A DNA stretch of 64,000 nucleotides from Branchipolynoe longqiensis (lineage: Eukaryota > Annelida > Polychaeta > Phyllodocida > Polynoidae): assembly GCA_030323885.1 (NCBI GenBank), contig CM059192.1:63357593-63421592 (forward strand). Direction: 5' to 3'. Below, one piece after another: positions 55,036 through 64,000 of this stretch. Position 1 is the stretch's first letter; each line of letters starts with the position of its first letter. Under the pieces are notes generated by a model, which had not been told where the DNA came from, made no database searches, and saw nothing but the letters and a program-made list of their open reading frames with translations. The position numbers and the translations under genes are program-made.

Positions 55036-55473
55036 TGAAAGTTGCATGGTCCGATGATATCGATATATTTATTTTCAAAACTAAAACACTTAGAAGACTT
55101 GATCATATACATTCAACTCAGATACTGTTGCACACTAATAAATTGGTGCTGCATATCAGAAATGATTCTAAATTTACTCAATCGTATCTTTACACAACTA
55201 GGCTACTTGAGGAAGCTATGTGTGTGAGAAACCCTTCTTTTTAAAGGGGCCAATTTTGTTTATCTCTTTGAGGCTCTCATTGGCCCTGACCTAGTTTCAA
55301 GCATTACGTAACCAGCCAGAGCAAAATATCTCCAAAGTTAAGCACGTTTAATAAAAGTTACTTCAAATTAAAGTCAAGTTGATTATAATAATTAACGTAA
55401 TATATTTATCTTAAAAAAGAAAACCACCCAACAAATGTAAATAACTCAAAACCATCGGAGTATGCAACTATAA
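55036..55473 (+). mobile_element. MITE family A, copy 3
   Basis: Ends TGAAAGTTGCATGGTCCGAT and CATCGGAGTATGCAACTATA. Longer than other copies (438 bp) because of internal extra sequence around 55200-55300. Confidence 0.7.
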
Positions 55474-55694
55474 ATCAGCTGCACGAACGTTCCTCACACA
55501 CTTGTTGGCTGTCTTTGTGATGTTGCCATTCTCCACACAATGTGAACTAATCCGTTACAGGCCAATAGAATCAAAAGTAGCGAACACCCACCTGCGTTAC
55601 AGGCAGTGTCACATCCAGTTCAAAATCCGGACCAACACTGGTGAAATATGGCGGCCAAGCGGTGGAGCCGGTGCTGGCGCCACTATCGAGTAGT

Positions 55695-56190
55695 CCCGGT
55701 GTTGCAGATTCCGAGGGACACCAGTTTGCCAGGGACACTTCCATTCAAATGCATTGTCAACGGCCGTGAGCAAATCTTCATATAGAAAAAAATCAAATAT
55801 CTCTAAAATTACACCACCTAGAAACAAATCGCTTCGTACACATATAGAAAACATCTTTACCATTAAGATTATATTAAATTGATAAGGTTAGGGTTCTTGA
55901 TTTCTATTAATTCTGAATAAAACTAATGTTTTTCACTGCGCGTACCGTCCAACTCAAGGCATTGTCAATGGCCATGAGCAATCTTCATACATAAAATACA
56001 GGAAAAGTTAAATATCTCTAAAACGACACCACCTAGAAACAAATCGTTTGGTACACATATAGAAAACATCTTTACCAAAAACATTATATTAAATTTATAA
56101 GGTTAGTGACGATGCTGTTCGATTTTGACGCATGCGCAGAAGCAATGTGTCCCTGGCAAACTGGTGTGCCTGGGAAACTGCAACACCGGG
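55695..56190 (-). mobile_element. MITE family B, copy 2
   Basis: 496 bp, the inverted counterpart of 2438-2930, with ends CCCGGTGTTGCAGATTCCGA and GGGAAACTGCAACACCGGG. The same internal duplication is present, so the duplication predates both insertions. Confidence 0.85.
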
Positions 56191-57732
56191 CTCGCAGGCA
56201 CCGGGCAGCGATTGGACATTATTAGATATTACAAATATATATAACGATCTCGGAGAATATATTTATTATTAACGTTTACTCCGGCACTTTATATGCGCAT
56301 AATATTATTATTACACTCCTTATAAATCAGGCGAAGCGAATCTGTGAACCGTGTCGTTGGAAAGGCTTTAAATACACAAATATAAGTTGAATAAAGGTAT
56401 TTTCCCCAAGTTCTTCACGATGTCTACCCCTTATAAGAACAACAACAAATGATATTTTTAATAAATCTGGTCAGTGATGACATTTTAAGCCTAGCGATGT
56501 GCCCATGACACAACATAGTAGAACCATATCACACTGAGTAGAAGTGGTCTGTCTGTCTGTCTGTCTGCCGGAGGTAAAAAAAAGAAAGAAAAACTATATA
56601 TGGGTTTCTCAGAAAAGGTGGTCCATAAGTGTGACATGATGGGTCAAAAGTAAACTTTTTACAAATGACCTCTAAATGACACAGGTTGAACACATGGTCC
56701 ATCCACAACATATTTTGAGAGAGAATAAAAAGATAGTTGACCCATTCATTTTTTTGCAGGGGTTCATGGAAGTATGAGCTAGCATGATATTCTGTTTGTT
56801 ACATGGACACCAAACAATACATGCAAAAGAGCAACATTAATTGTTAAATCATGATTGTTGCCGTAAATGTTGTTCTCATGTAATCTTTGCTTCTTTACAA
56901 GTCCCCTAACATGCTCATATTGATAAGTCTAAAAGATTGATTGATTGATTGATGGTTGCTTTACGCCGTGTCGGCAGCATAGGCCATATTCACAGCGAAT
57001 GTCTAAAAGAAACTATCCAATACCTTGATTTCATTAGTTATTGATCATTTCTGATGCACAGTCGTTTCATGACACCACATTCAAAATAAACACATATCAA
57101 TATTTTAATGTATGATTATATTAGCAGTGTTAATCAAATGTGTATATGTGCTGTGTGGGAGTCACTGCTGACAATGGTGTGTAAAAATAGTTCCTAACAA
57201 ATTTACTAACAGTGCAAAGTGTGTTTGAAAGTGGACACCAAGTGTAACAACCGCTATGGCAAGTTTAACGTGTCAATAATTTAATAGGAGAAAAGCATAA
57301 TTTGTACTCTAAGTAGTAGAAATAGGTCTTAAAGTTTAACGTGTCAATAATTTAATAGGAGAAAAGCATAATTTGTACTCTATGTAGTAGAAACAGGTCT
57401 TACAAAGAGCTTAGCAGTGTATTTATCCCAAATTATAGCATTTGTTGGATGTAATTGCATTGTGCTTAACAGACTGCTCAGCATGTCACAAATCGACCAT
57501 GCTTTTGGCCCTTCATTTTGGCCTAATTTGTCAGTATACAAAGAAATAAAACCACAGAAGTCAATGATTTTGTTTATGCTATCTCTTTACCATACCAACA
57601 TGATGACACAAATGTAAATTGATCGATTTCACGAAAAACAAGAATATTATGACCTTTCAAACTGAGTAACCCATCATGGACCACCTTTTCTGAGAACAGC
57701 CGATATATATGCTTAAAATCCACATGGTTTCG
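56191..57732. other. no gene seen; small duplications
   Basis: A CTGT run at 56549-56568. GATTGATTGATTGATGG and GTGTCGGCAGCATAGGCCAT (56938-56990) match a short dispersed repeat at 27759 and 1386. A 70-bp direct duplication starts at about 57262 and 57335 (GTTTAACGTGTCAATAATTT). Confidence 0.5.
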
Positions 57733-58076
57733 TAAAGCTGCATAATCCGATGAAAGAATCAACTTTTCAAAACCAAAACACTCATCTAGATTTGATTGCA
57801 CATATCCAACTTAGATACTAATGCACTTATTAAGCATCTGTTGCTGCATAGAATTTATTAGAAGGGAATACTGGGTCGAGTTAAAAGAACCTGTACCTGC
57901 AGAAAATTATGGTGTCAGTTTTTGCGTGCTAGCCAAAATTAATATTGCATGTTTGTACTTTAAATATCTCAAAAGTTGGCGATTTAAACTAATAGTTACT
58001 TCAAACGAAAGTAAGGCATATTATAGCAATCAACCTAACATATTTATCTCAGAAAATGACAGAAATTCAAAACCAG
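57733..58076 (+). mobile_element. MITE family A, copy 4, right end lost
   Basis: Left end TAAAGCTGCATAATCCGATG; the interior matches 1045-1391 up to GACAGAAATTCAAAACCA. The right inverted end is missing. Confidence 0.7.
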
Positions 58077-58212
58077 CAGCAAGCTCACCACCAGTTCACA
58101 CCATGCGATAAGAGAAAAATAAAGCTAAACTAAAACCCTTATTTAGCACTGCACATTTAAAGTACATGTCCTGGTTGCAATATATTTGCATTTATTAAAT
58201 GCCCTTCATGAC

Positions 58213-58491
58213 CTTAAAGTTGCAAAGTACTGTGGCTTAGAGTGGTTTTTGGGTGTTTTTTCTTTAGATAAATATATTAGGTTGATTGTTGTAATCTAGC
58301 TTACTGCAGACACATGATACACACAGTATGTCAGTCCCGACAGTGGTCAGTGTGTGTATGTGTCTGTGAAGCAGCAGTGAGCCCTGCTGTGTACACGAAG
58401 GGATGTGTGTTGGGTGTGTGTATGTATGTTTATGTGTGAAGCAGCAGTGAGCCCTGCTGTGTACACGAAGGGATGTGTGTGGTGTGTGTGT

Positions 58492-58534
<43 letters not shown>

Positions 58535-59093
58535 ATGCAGCAGTGAGCCCTGCTGTGCACATGAAGGGATGTGTGTGTGTATGCATGTGTATGCATGTGT
58601 ATGTGTGATGCAGCAGTGAGCCCTGCTGTGTACACGAAGGGATGTGTGTTGTGTTGTGTGTGTGTATGTGTGTGTGTATATGTGTGAAGCAGCACTGAGC
58701 CCTGCTGTGTACATGAAGGGATGTGTGTTGCGGTGTGTGTGTGTATGTATATGTGTGAAGCAGCAGTGAGTCCTCCTGTGTACACGAAGGGATGTGTGTG
58801 TTGTGTTGTGTGTGCGTTTGAAGGAACCTTTATTTCAAATGGCTAACTTTGGAGTTATTTTAAGTGCAAACATGCCAGATTAATTTTGGCAAGCAGGTCA
58901 AAATGCTGAAACAATAGGCTGGAGCAGTAACAGGTTACAGCAGTAACAGTTAAATTGACTCAATATTCCCTTCCACGCAGCAACTAGTGCTCAATAAGTG
59001 CACAGGTATCTCAAATTAGATACATCGAATCAAATTTAGATAATTCTTTCGGTTTTGAAAATGTGATGCTTTCATCGGACAATGCAGCTTTAA
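58213..59093 (-). mobile_element. MITE family A, copy 5, minisatellite-interrupted
   Basis: Ends TTAAAGTTGCAAAGTACTGT and CATCGGACAATGCAGCTTTA. The element sequence breaks at about 58305 (after GTAATCTAGCTTACT) and resumes at about 58812 (GTTTGAAGGAACCTTTATTT). Confidence 0.75.
58305..58812. repeat. about 60-90-bp minisatellite, 7 copies
   Basis: Each unit has a variable TGTGTG/TATG run and a constant core, GAAGCAGCAGTGAGCCCTGC plus TGTGTACACGAAGGGATGTG. All frames over it are artefacts. Confidence 0.9.
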
Positions 59094-59351
59094 TTGCACA
59101 GTGTCTGTGGTCACAATCAGTCATGATAGTTCCCGGCGACTTTCTCAGTCTGATGAAGTGATAGTGAACTGGTCATATTCCTATATAATTTATGTTTACT
59201 AAGCAAACATTCAAAGTTCAACTATTGACAAGATTAAAATTACTAAGATTTTCAAAGTTACGGGATTATTTATTAAAATGTTGCACACAATGTGGGATTT
59301 AGGGGCATTTCAGAAGGGCATCATCTCAGACACTATTCCTCCCGTAGATGT

Positions 59352-59930
59352 TTAAAGTTGCCTAATTCAATGAGAAACCCAAACACTTATCTAGATTTGA
59401 GGCTACATTCCCAGCTTACTTACATACTCGTGCACATGCATAGAATGGAACGCTAAGCCAATTTAATAGAACCTGTTACTAACGAAGCCCATGGTGTCCA
59501 TTTCGGTGGCCACACTGAAAGTACTTTTGCATGTTTTCACTTCAAATATCTCTAAAGTTAGCCATTGATAATAAAAGTTACCTAAAGCTAAAGTAATATA
59601 GATAATATTGATAAACCTAATAGATTTGTCGAAAATTATGGCACAAACTCAAAACCATCGGATGGTTTTGAGTTTCTGTCATTTTTCTGAGAGAAAGATA
59701 TTAAATTGATGGAGATATTTGAAGTGCAAACATGCTAAATTACTGTTGGTAAGCGTGGCAAAACTCTGAAACCATAGGCTTCTGCAGTAACAGGTTCTAT
59801 TAAGTTGACTCAGTGTTCCCTCCTATGTGGCAACAAATGCTTAATAAGTGCATCAGTATCTAAGTTAGATATGTAGAATCAAATCTAGATAATTGTCTTG
59901 CTTTTGAAAATTTGAAAATTCGTGGGTTAA
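59352..59930. mobile_element. MITE family A, head-to-head inverted dimer
   Basis: One copy runs from TTAAAGTTGCCTAATTCAAT (59352) to about 59661. A second runs in the opposite direction from about 59662 to 59930. The junction is a palindrome (AAACTCAAAACCATC then GGATGGTTTTGAGTTT). Confidence 0.8.
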
Positions 59931-60434
59931 TGTCCTGGTCGTTTAAATTGGGAGATGACTGAAGTGGAGGGTGAGTGTTTACTCACACATGGGCATTTAA
60001 GGGGTGGGCACTGACGAAATATTGGCAAGTGGAGGGGTGGGCGTTAGACCACATATGGGTGTTAACCTGTGAGAATACAGTAAGTAAATATTACTCTTAT
60101 TAAAAGCCCCCACCTGCCGCTTAACACAGAGGTTAATTTACATAATTGTACACATGTGACGATGAGTACACACCGTTATAACTTACACACGAATAATAAT
60201 CGTCCAAATTCTTCATTCATTAGCTTCACGTGCATATTTAGTAGTTGTGCCAAAATACTGGCCCAGATCAGAATCTGAATCACAGTGTGGTGTCGATCAT
60301 GGTGTTATGCATTGGAGTATCGCGCTGTATTTTACAACAGTTTCTACTTATTGAAGGGATGGCTTCACAGGCCGTCACTGCTTTTCAAGCTGTCGGAACT
60401 TGCTTTCTGAAAGACAGGAGGACATCTTGAATGC
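59931..60434. other. no gene seen
   Basis: A GGAGGGGTGGGCGTTAGACC-type duplication near 59965-60060, otherwise unremarkable. Confidence 0.4.
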
Positions 60435-60785
60435 TTTGATGTTTGTTGTTTTACATACTAGCAACATCTAAGGTCATATCAGGACGGCTACCGACTTGTG
60501 ACAGCGCGCACTCATAGCGACTTTATAGTGCTGCCCCACTGGGAAATCGGCCCGCCAGCACCATGACCTGATATCCCACTCAGTCACATTATTCTGACAC
60601 TGAGCGAACTAGTCCTTGCCCTATCCTAGTAATGCCGAGCACCAGGGTAGGAAGCGACAAGTATCAATTTTTAAGTCATTGGTTTGACTCGACCAGGGTT
60701 CGAAACCATGATCTCATGGGTTTGGAACCCCGATCTCCCAAACCAGGGGACGGACACTCAACTCATTCGGCCACCCATCTGGTCT
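60435..60785 (-). mobile_element. SINE family A, full-length copy
   Basis: Reverse orientation: GTTGTTTTACATACTAGCAA, GTGACAGCGCGCACTCATAG, CCCTATCCTAGTAATGCCGA, TTGGTTTGACTCGACCAGGG and the head complement ending CTCAACTCATTCGGCCACCC. Confidence 0.8.
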
Positions 60786-61104
60786 GATTGCTTTGAGGTT
60801 ATGTGTACAAATTTTAAAACCAGGATAAAAGCTGTCGTATGAAGTAAATATACAGATACAGTGAACTGTAATAACAAATTGTGTCGCAAATGTCACCCTG
60901 GGCAAAATAGACCCAATGAGTAAGGATACAATATTTACAATTTAAACCACGGTATTTGTCTGCCGATGAACATATCCTGGTCTCATTATATCTTTTTCTA
61001 ACATGTGTTTGTTTCCTCAATGAACAGTATATAGGTTATCTGTATATTAGCTCCAGGGCTCGTGATATTGTGATACTAGATGGGCTGATTCCACTCTACT
61101 CAAA
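60786..61104. other. no gene seen
   Basis: AT-rich unique sequence. Confidence 0.4.
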
Positions 61105-61430
61105 GTCCCCAAGCCTTCCACAAACAAACTAATTAAAGCACCAATTTACAAAGGCAGCATGATGTGGAACAACCTACCAGCCAGAACCAGGGCAGCGTCC
61201 TCTTACCTAGAATTTAAGAACTCACTAAGAGTACATCAGATTGGGTAGGCCCTTATGCAGTTACAGTAAAGTATGTTCCATGGTGTCACCATACCGTAAG
61301 TGGCAGACCACCGAACCCCCAGGCTCAATTCTCCCCCCCCCTCCGTTTTTTATTTTTTGCTGTTCCTCTGTTATTTCCAGTCAACTATATACAATGACAG
61401 AGACAGCCCAAATAAAAATGTAAAATTTAA
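61105..61430 (+). pseudogene. LINE 3' tail, CR1/L2-like
   Basis: A short + frame (VPKPSTNKLIKAPIYKGSMM, then WNNLPARTRAASSYLEFKNS, stop at about 61247) is the extreme C-terminus of a CR1/L2-type LINE polyprotein, recognisable by the WNxLP...R...S...FK pattern. It is followed by a 3' UTR-like stretch with a C run and CAGCCCAAATAAAAATGTAA. Everything upstream is missing, consistent with 5' truncation. Confidence 0.6.
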
Positions 61431-62202
61431 GACCTAAATGCACTGGGATTGCTCCCACTTCTTCACTGGTCACAGCTGGTCCAGTGTATTATTAACAACC
61501 CCACCCCAACAACATAATTCATAAACTCACATAACTAACTACACTAGAGTTACACTAGAATATTTCTAACAAACTGACATTTATATACCGCTTGCCTAAC
61601 TGCAACTGAACATTAAAACTGACTACAACTTTACCAACTGATTACAGAAGATAACTTCTGCTTCCATTCTAAATACTATGTAAATACTCACATTGATCTG
61701 ACTAATATTGATCTAGTTATATGACACTACTGTTACCATATTGCTATGGAACTTTGGGGTTACAGAATTTCATTGTGTTACATGCTGCAAATTGTATATT
61801 CAACAGTTATTGTATACCTTATTCTATATACCTTTTGTGTAAATAACCCTGAATTGAAAAATGGCTGGAAGACCAGTGCTTCGGCACTGACAAAAGACTT
61901 ATTCAGCAGAATAAACATATTTACCACCAAAAAAATTCTGTCCTATTGTTAATGTAGAAATATCTTGTGAAGAGTGAAATTTATTTGTATTTAAAATTAT
62001 CAGTGAACATAACACCATCTTAGAATTATTTTAATTAATATACTTATTACTTATGTTTTCGTTTTTATAACTATACATAGAATTAGATTGTTCATTTGTT
62101 GGGCATTTTCATCTATTTTTGTTAAAACAACACAAATACACAGATTGCCTACACATCTCGGAAATCCTCAAACCGGCGGGATTAAGTAACGCCCGGACTT
62201 AC
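61431..62202. other. presumed BLOC1S2 intron; no exon found
   Basis: AT-rich. I looked for the final BLOC1S2 codons on the - strand and did not find them by eye. Confidence 0.4.
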
Positions 62203-62307
62203 CCAGCCTCTTGGAGTATGCATCCAGCTTGTAGGCGGCTTGCTCCAGACTTGCCACACTCTCTTCGATCTGGTCAATCTGGTCCAGGTAGGGCTGCAGG
62301 CTTGAGT
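62203..62307 (-). CDS. BLOC1S2: BLOC1S2, internal exon
   Basis: 105 bases with clean splice sites on the - strand: acceptor TTGTTGCTAG (62308-62317) and donor GTAAGTCC after 62203. In phase 1 it reads [20 protein letters not shown] then [13 protein letters not shown]. This matches the conserved C-terminal helix of BLOC-1 subunit 2, known in vertebrates as a near-identical LQPYLDQI...[13 protein letters not shown] segment. BLOC1S2 is a coiled-coil subunit of the BLOC-1 and BORC complexes, which act on endosomes and lysosomes. Phase 1 at the donor fits a following short exon starting with the rest of a Glu or Gly codon. Upstream exons lie at higher coordinates, probably outside the window; the last exon was not located. 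Confidence 0.88.
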
Positions 62308-62320
62308 CTAGCAACAAAAT

Positions 62321-62650
62321 ACGGGTCAAGTTAAATAGTCATTCCAACCCTTAGCTCTTAAAATTGATACTTGTCGCTTCCTAGCCAGGCGCTCGGCGTT
62401 ATTAGGATAGGGCAAGGACTGGTGTGCTCAGTGTCAGGATAATGTGACTGAGTGGGATACCAGGTCATGGTGCCGGCGGCCTGGTTTCCCAGTGGGACAG
62501 CACTATAAAGTCGCCATGAGTGCGCACTGTCACAAGTCGGTACCCGTCCTGATATGACCTTAGATGTTGCTAGGACGTAAAACAACAACAAAACACACAC
62601 ACAAAAAAATTACGGGTCAAGTTAAATAGTCATTCCAACCCTTAGCTCTT
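62321..62650. repeat. 39-bp direct repeat flanking a SINE
   Basis: ACGGGTCAAGTTAAATAGTC plus ATTCCAACCCTTAGCTCTT occurs exactly at 62321-62359 and 62612-62650, enclosing the SINE copy at 62360-62611. Confidence 0.95.
62360..62611 (+). mobile_element. SINE family A, 5'-truncated copy
   Basis: Starts in the body (AATTGATACTTGTCGCTTCC), ends GTAAAACAACAACAAAACAC with an ACA/A-rich tail. The tRNA-like head is missing. It is inserted in the BLOC1S2 intron next to the acceptor of the 62203-62307 exon. Confidence 0.85.
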
Positions 62651-62699
62651 AGTCCACTGGCTTAATATTATTTTTTCACGGCTGGTTTGACAGTCTATA

Positions 62700-63005
62700 A
62701 GTTGGTTGGTTGTTTGAGTTTTACTTCCTGGCAACATCTATGGTCATATCAGGACGGGTACTGACTTGCGACAGTGCGCACTCATGCCGACTTTATAGTG
62801 CCCACTGGGAAACCAGGCCACCAACACCATGACCTGATATCCCACTCAGTTACATTATCCTGACACTGAGCTAACCAGTCCTTGCCCTATCCTAATAATG
62901 CTGAGCACCTGGCTAGGAAGTAACAAGTATCAATTCTTAAGTCATTGGTTTGACTGGACCAGGGTTCGAACCCGTTCGAATACCACGATCTACCAAAATG
63001 GGACA
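62700..63005 (-). mobile_element. SINE family A, copy
   Basis: Reverse orientation from GAGTTTTACTTCCTGGCAAC to TGACTGGACCAGGGTTCGAA and CGATCTACCAAAATGGGACA. Confidence 0.8.
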
Positions 63006-64000
63006 GTCTATAAGCCTGCATGTGTGTGTTGAGCTATGGAATTCCCTTGTCTGATGTCACAGAATAAACAAGCATAGCCATGGGGGTTCTCGGTCTAATG
63101 GTACTGGGTCGTTCACAGAAGTGTACCAATTCTGTGACATCAATACCACAAAAATCAAAATGCTGTCAAAGTCCTATATACAAGCTTCCTCAATGTGGAT
63201 GTATTTTTGCATCTGAATAATTTAAACTAAACATATTCTGACATTTTTAAGTAGGTCAAATGATGCTCACACCCAATAAATAGCAGTATAGCATGGAAAC
63301 CAATCTGACTCCAAAATCAAATATTTCCACACAAAGCTTTACATTTTTAGGACATTTTGCCACTTTCTTTATAAACAGTAGTAATGCTAATTTCAAAACC
63401 TCATTGCTGTGGTTTTGTCTTATTTGTGATCATTAAAGAGAAAAGCAGAAAAATATTAGCACGGTAACAGTCCAAGTGGAAACAACAATTTTACACAAAT
63501 GTTCGGCCCAAATTTCAATGTTTAGGGGCAATTTCAGGATTTTCTTTTACTATACCATAACTGGGTCCATGCAGACAGTGTCAAATGGTGAAAATAGTTC
63601 CTGTACTGTATCTGTACTCAGTATTTGATACAGAGTTTCATAGTACTTGCAAGTGGAAATGAAATGTTATGATGTTAATGACTAATACATTTTTTTTAGA
63701 AATAAATGTCTTCAACTTAATGAAGACATTGTATATGACCATTTGAAGTGAAATGTGCTGTTGTTCAGAGGTTTTCATTAAGTTTGTGACACTTTATTTT
63801 CAATGCTGTTGACAATGTCACAAATTAGTGATGTAATTTTCTATTTATTTAGCTACATCCATCCCAATAAGATACATAATACACAATATTAACATTTACT
63901 TTTGATCTAAAATATCTCCCACATTATTGGGCTAAATGATGAAATCTAAATATTGACACTCAAATAATGAGTTTCTTTGAAATATGCATTTCAAGTAGAC
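63006..64000. other. no feature seen
   Basis: AT-rich sequence without frames over 60 codons, element ends or tandem repeats. Probably BLOC1S2 intron. Confidence 0.4.

Noticed and set aside
58264..58785. 173-codon histidine/threonine-rich frame
   Set aside because: Translation of the GT-rich minisatellite.

Overview
This is a metazoan nuclear genome window, not a prokaryotic one. Three spliced host genes are visible as exons with GT-AG borders, and the rest is mainly transposable elements, tRNA-derived SINEs, MITE-like foldback elements and minisatellites. DIRS-type and Ty3-type retroelements, an APE-endonuclease LINE, and bilaterian genes (PXYLP1-like, a synaptotagmin-family gene, BLOC1S2) fit a marine invertebrate. 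A lophotrochozoan such as a mollusc is my best guess, with low confidence.

Layout. 1-4640: MITE and SINE copies, then a 71-bp tandem array. 4628-17500: a degraded DIRS-like element (reverse transcriptase, RNase H tail, tyrosine recombinase fragments, + strand). It is split by a long-inverted-repeat DNA element (5743-12378), which itself carries a nearly intact Ty3-type element (7041-11437, - strand) with identical 115-bp LTRs and a 5-bp target duplication. An RT-core-deleted LINE (about 14530-16635) sits inside the recombinase part. 19180-22290: a second, internally deleted Ty3 copy with a GC-rich MITE in gag. 22231-23876: a foldback element with a purine-rich core. 24572-25791: the catalytic exon of a PXYLP1-like phosphatase (+). 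26158-35055: three large tandem arrays (24, 34 and 65 bp units) with MITEs and SINEs between them.

35290-43485: a four-exon synaptotagmin-family gene on the - strand. All four splice phases agree and predict 507 residues. Its introns hold a minisatellite whose unit is the exon 3 splice donor, a 1.3-kb MITE and SINEs. Its first coding exon is duplicated upstream. 44481-62202: SINEs, LINE tails, two more degraded Ty3 copies, a tandem array of tRNA-Gln-derived units, and several MITE copies. 62203-62307: one internal exon of BLOC1S2 (-). The last kilobase shows nothing I can name.

The host genes do not form a pathway or operon. PXYLP1 acts on proteoglycan linkers in the Golgi, synaptotagmins act in vesicle trafficking, and BLOC1S2 acts in lysosome-related organelle biogenesis. 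No previously undescribed multi-gene system is evident. The most interesting signals are structural: the first-exon duplication, the splice-donor minisatellite, the palindromic satellite and the nested transposon stack.
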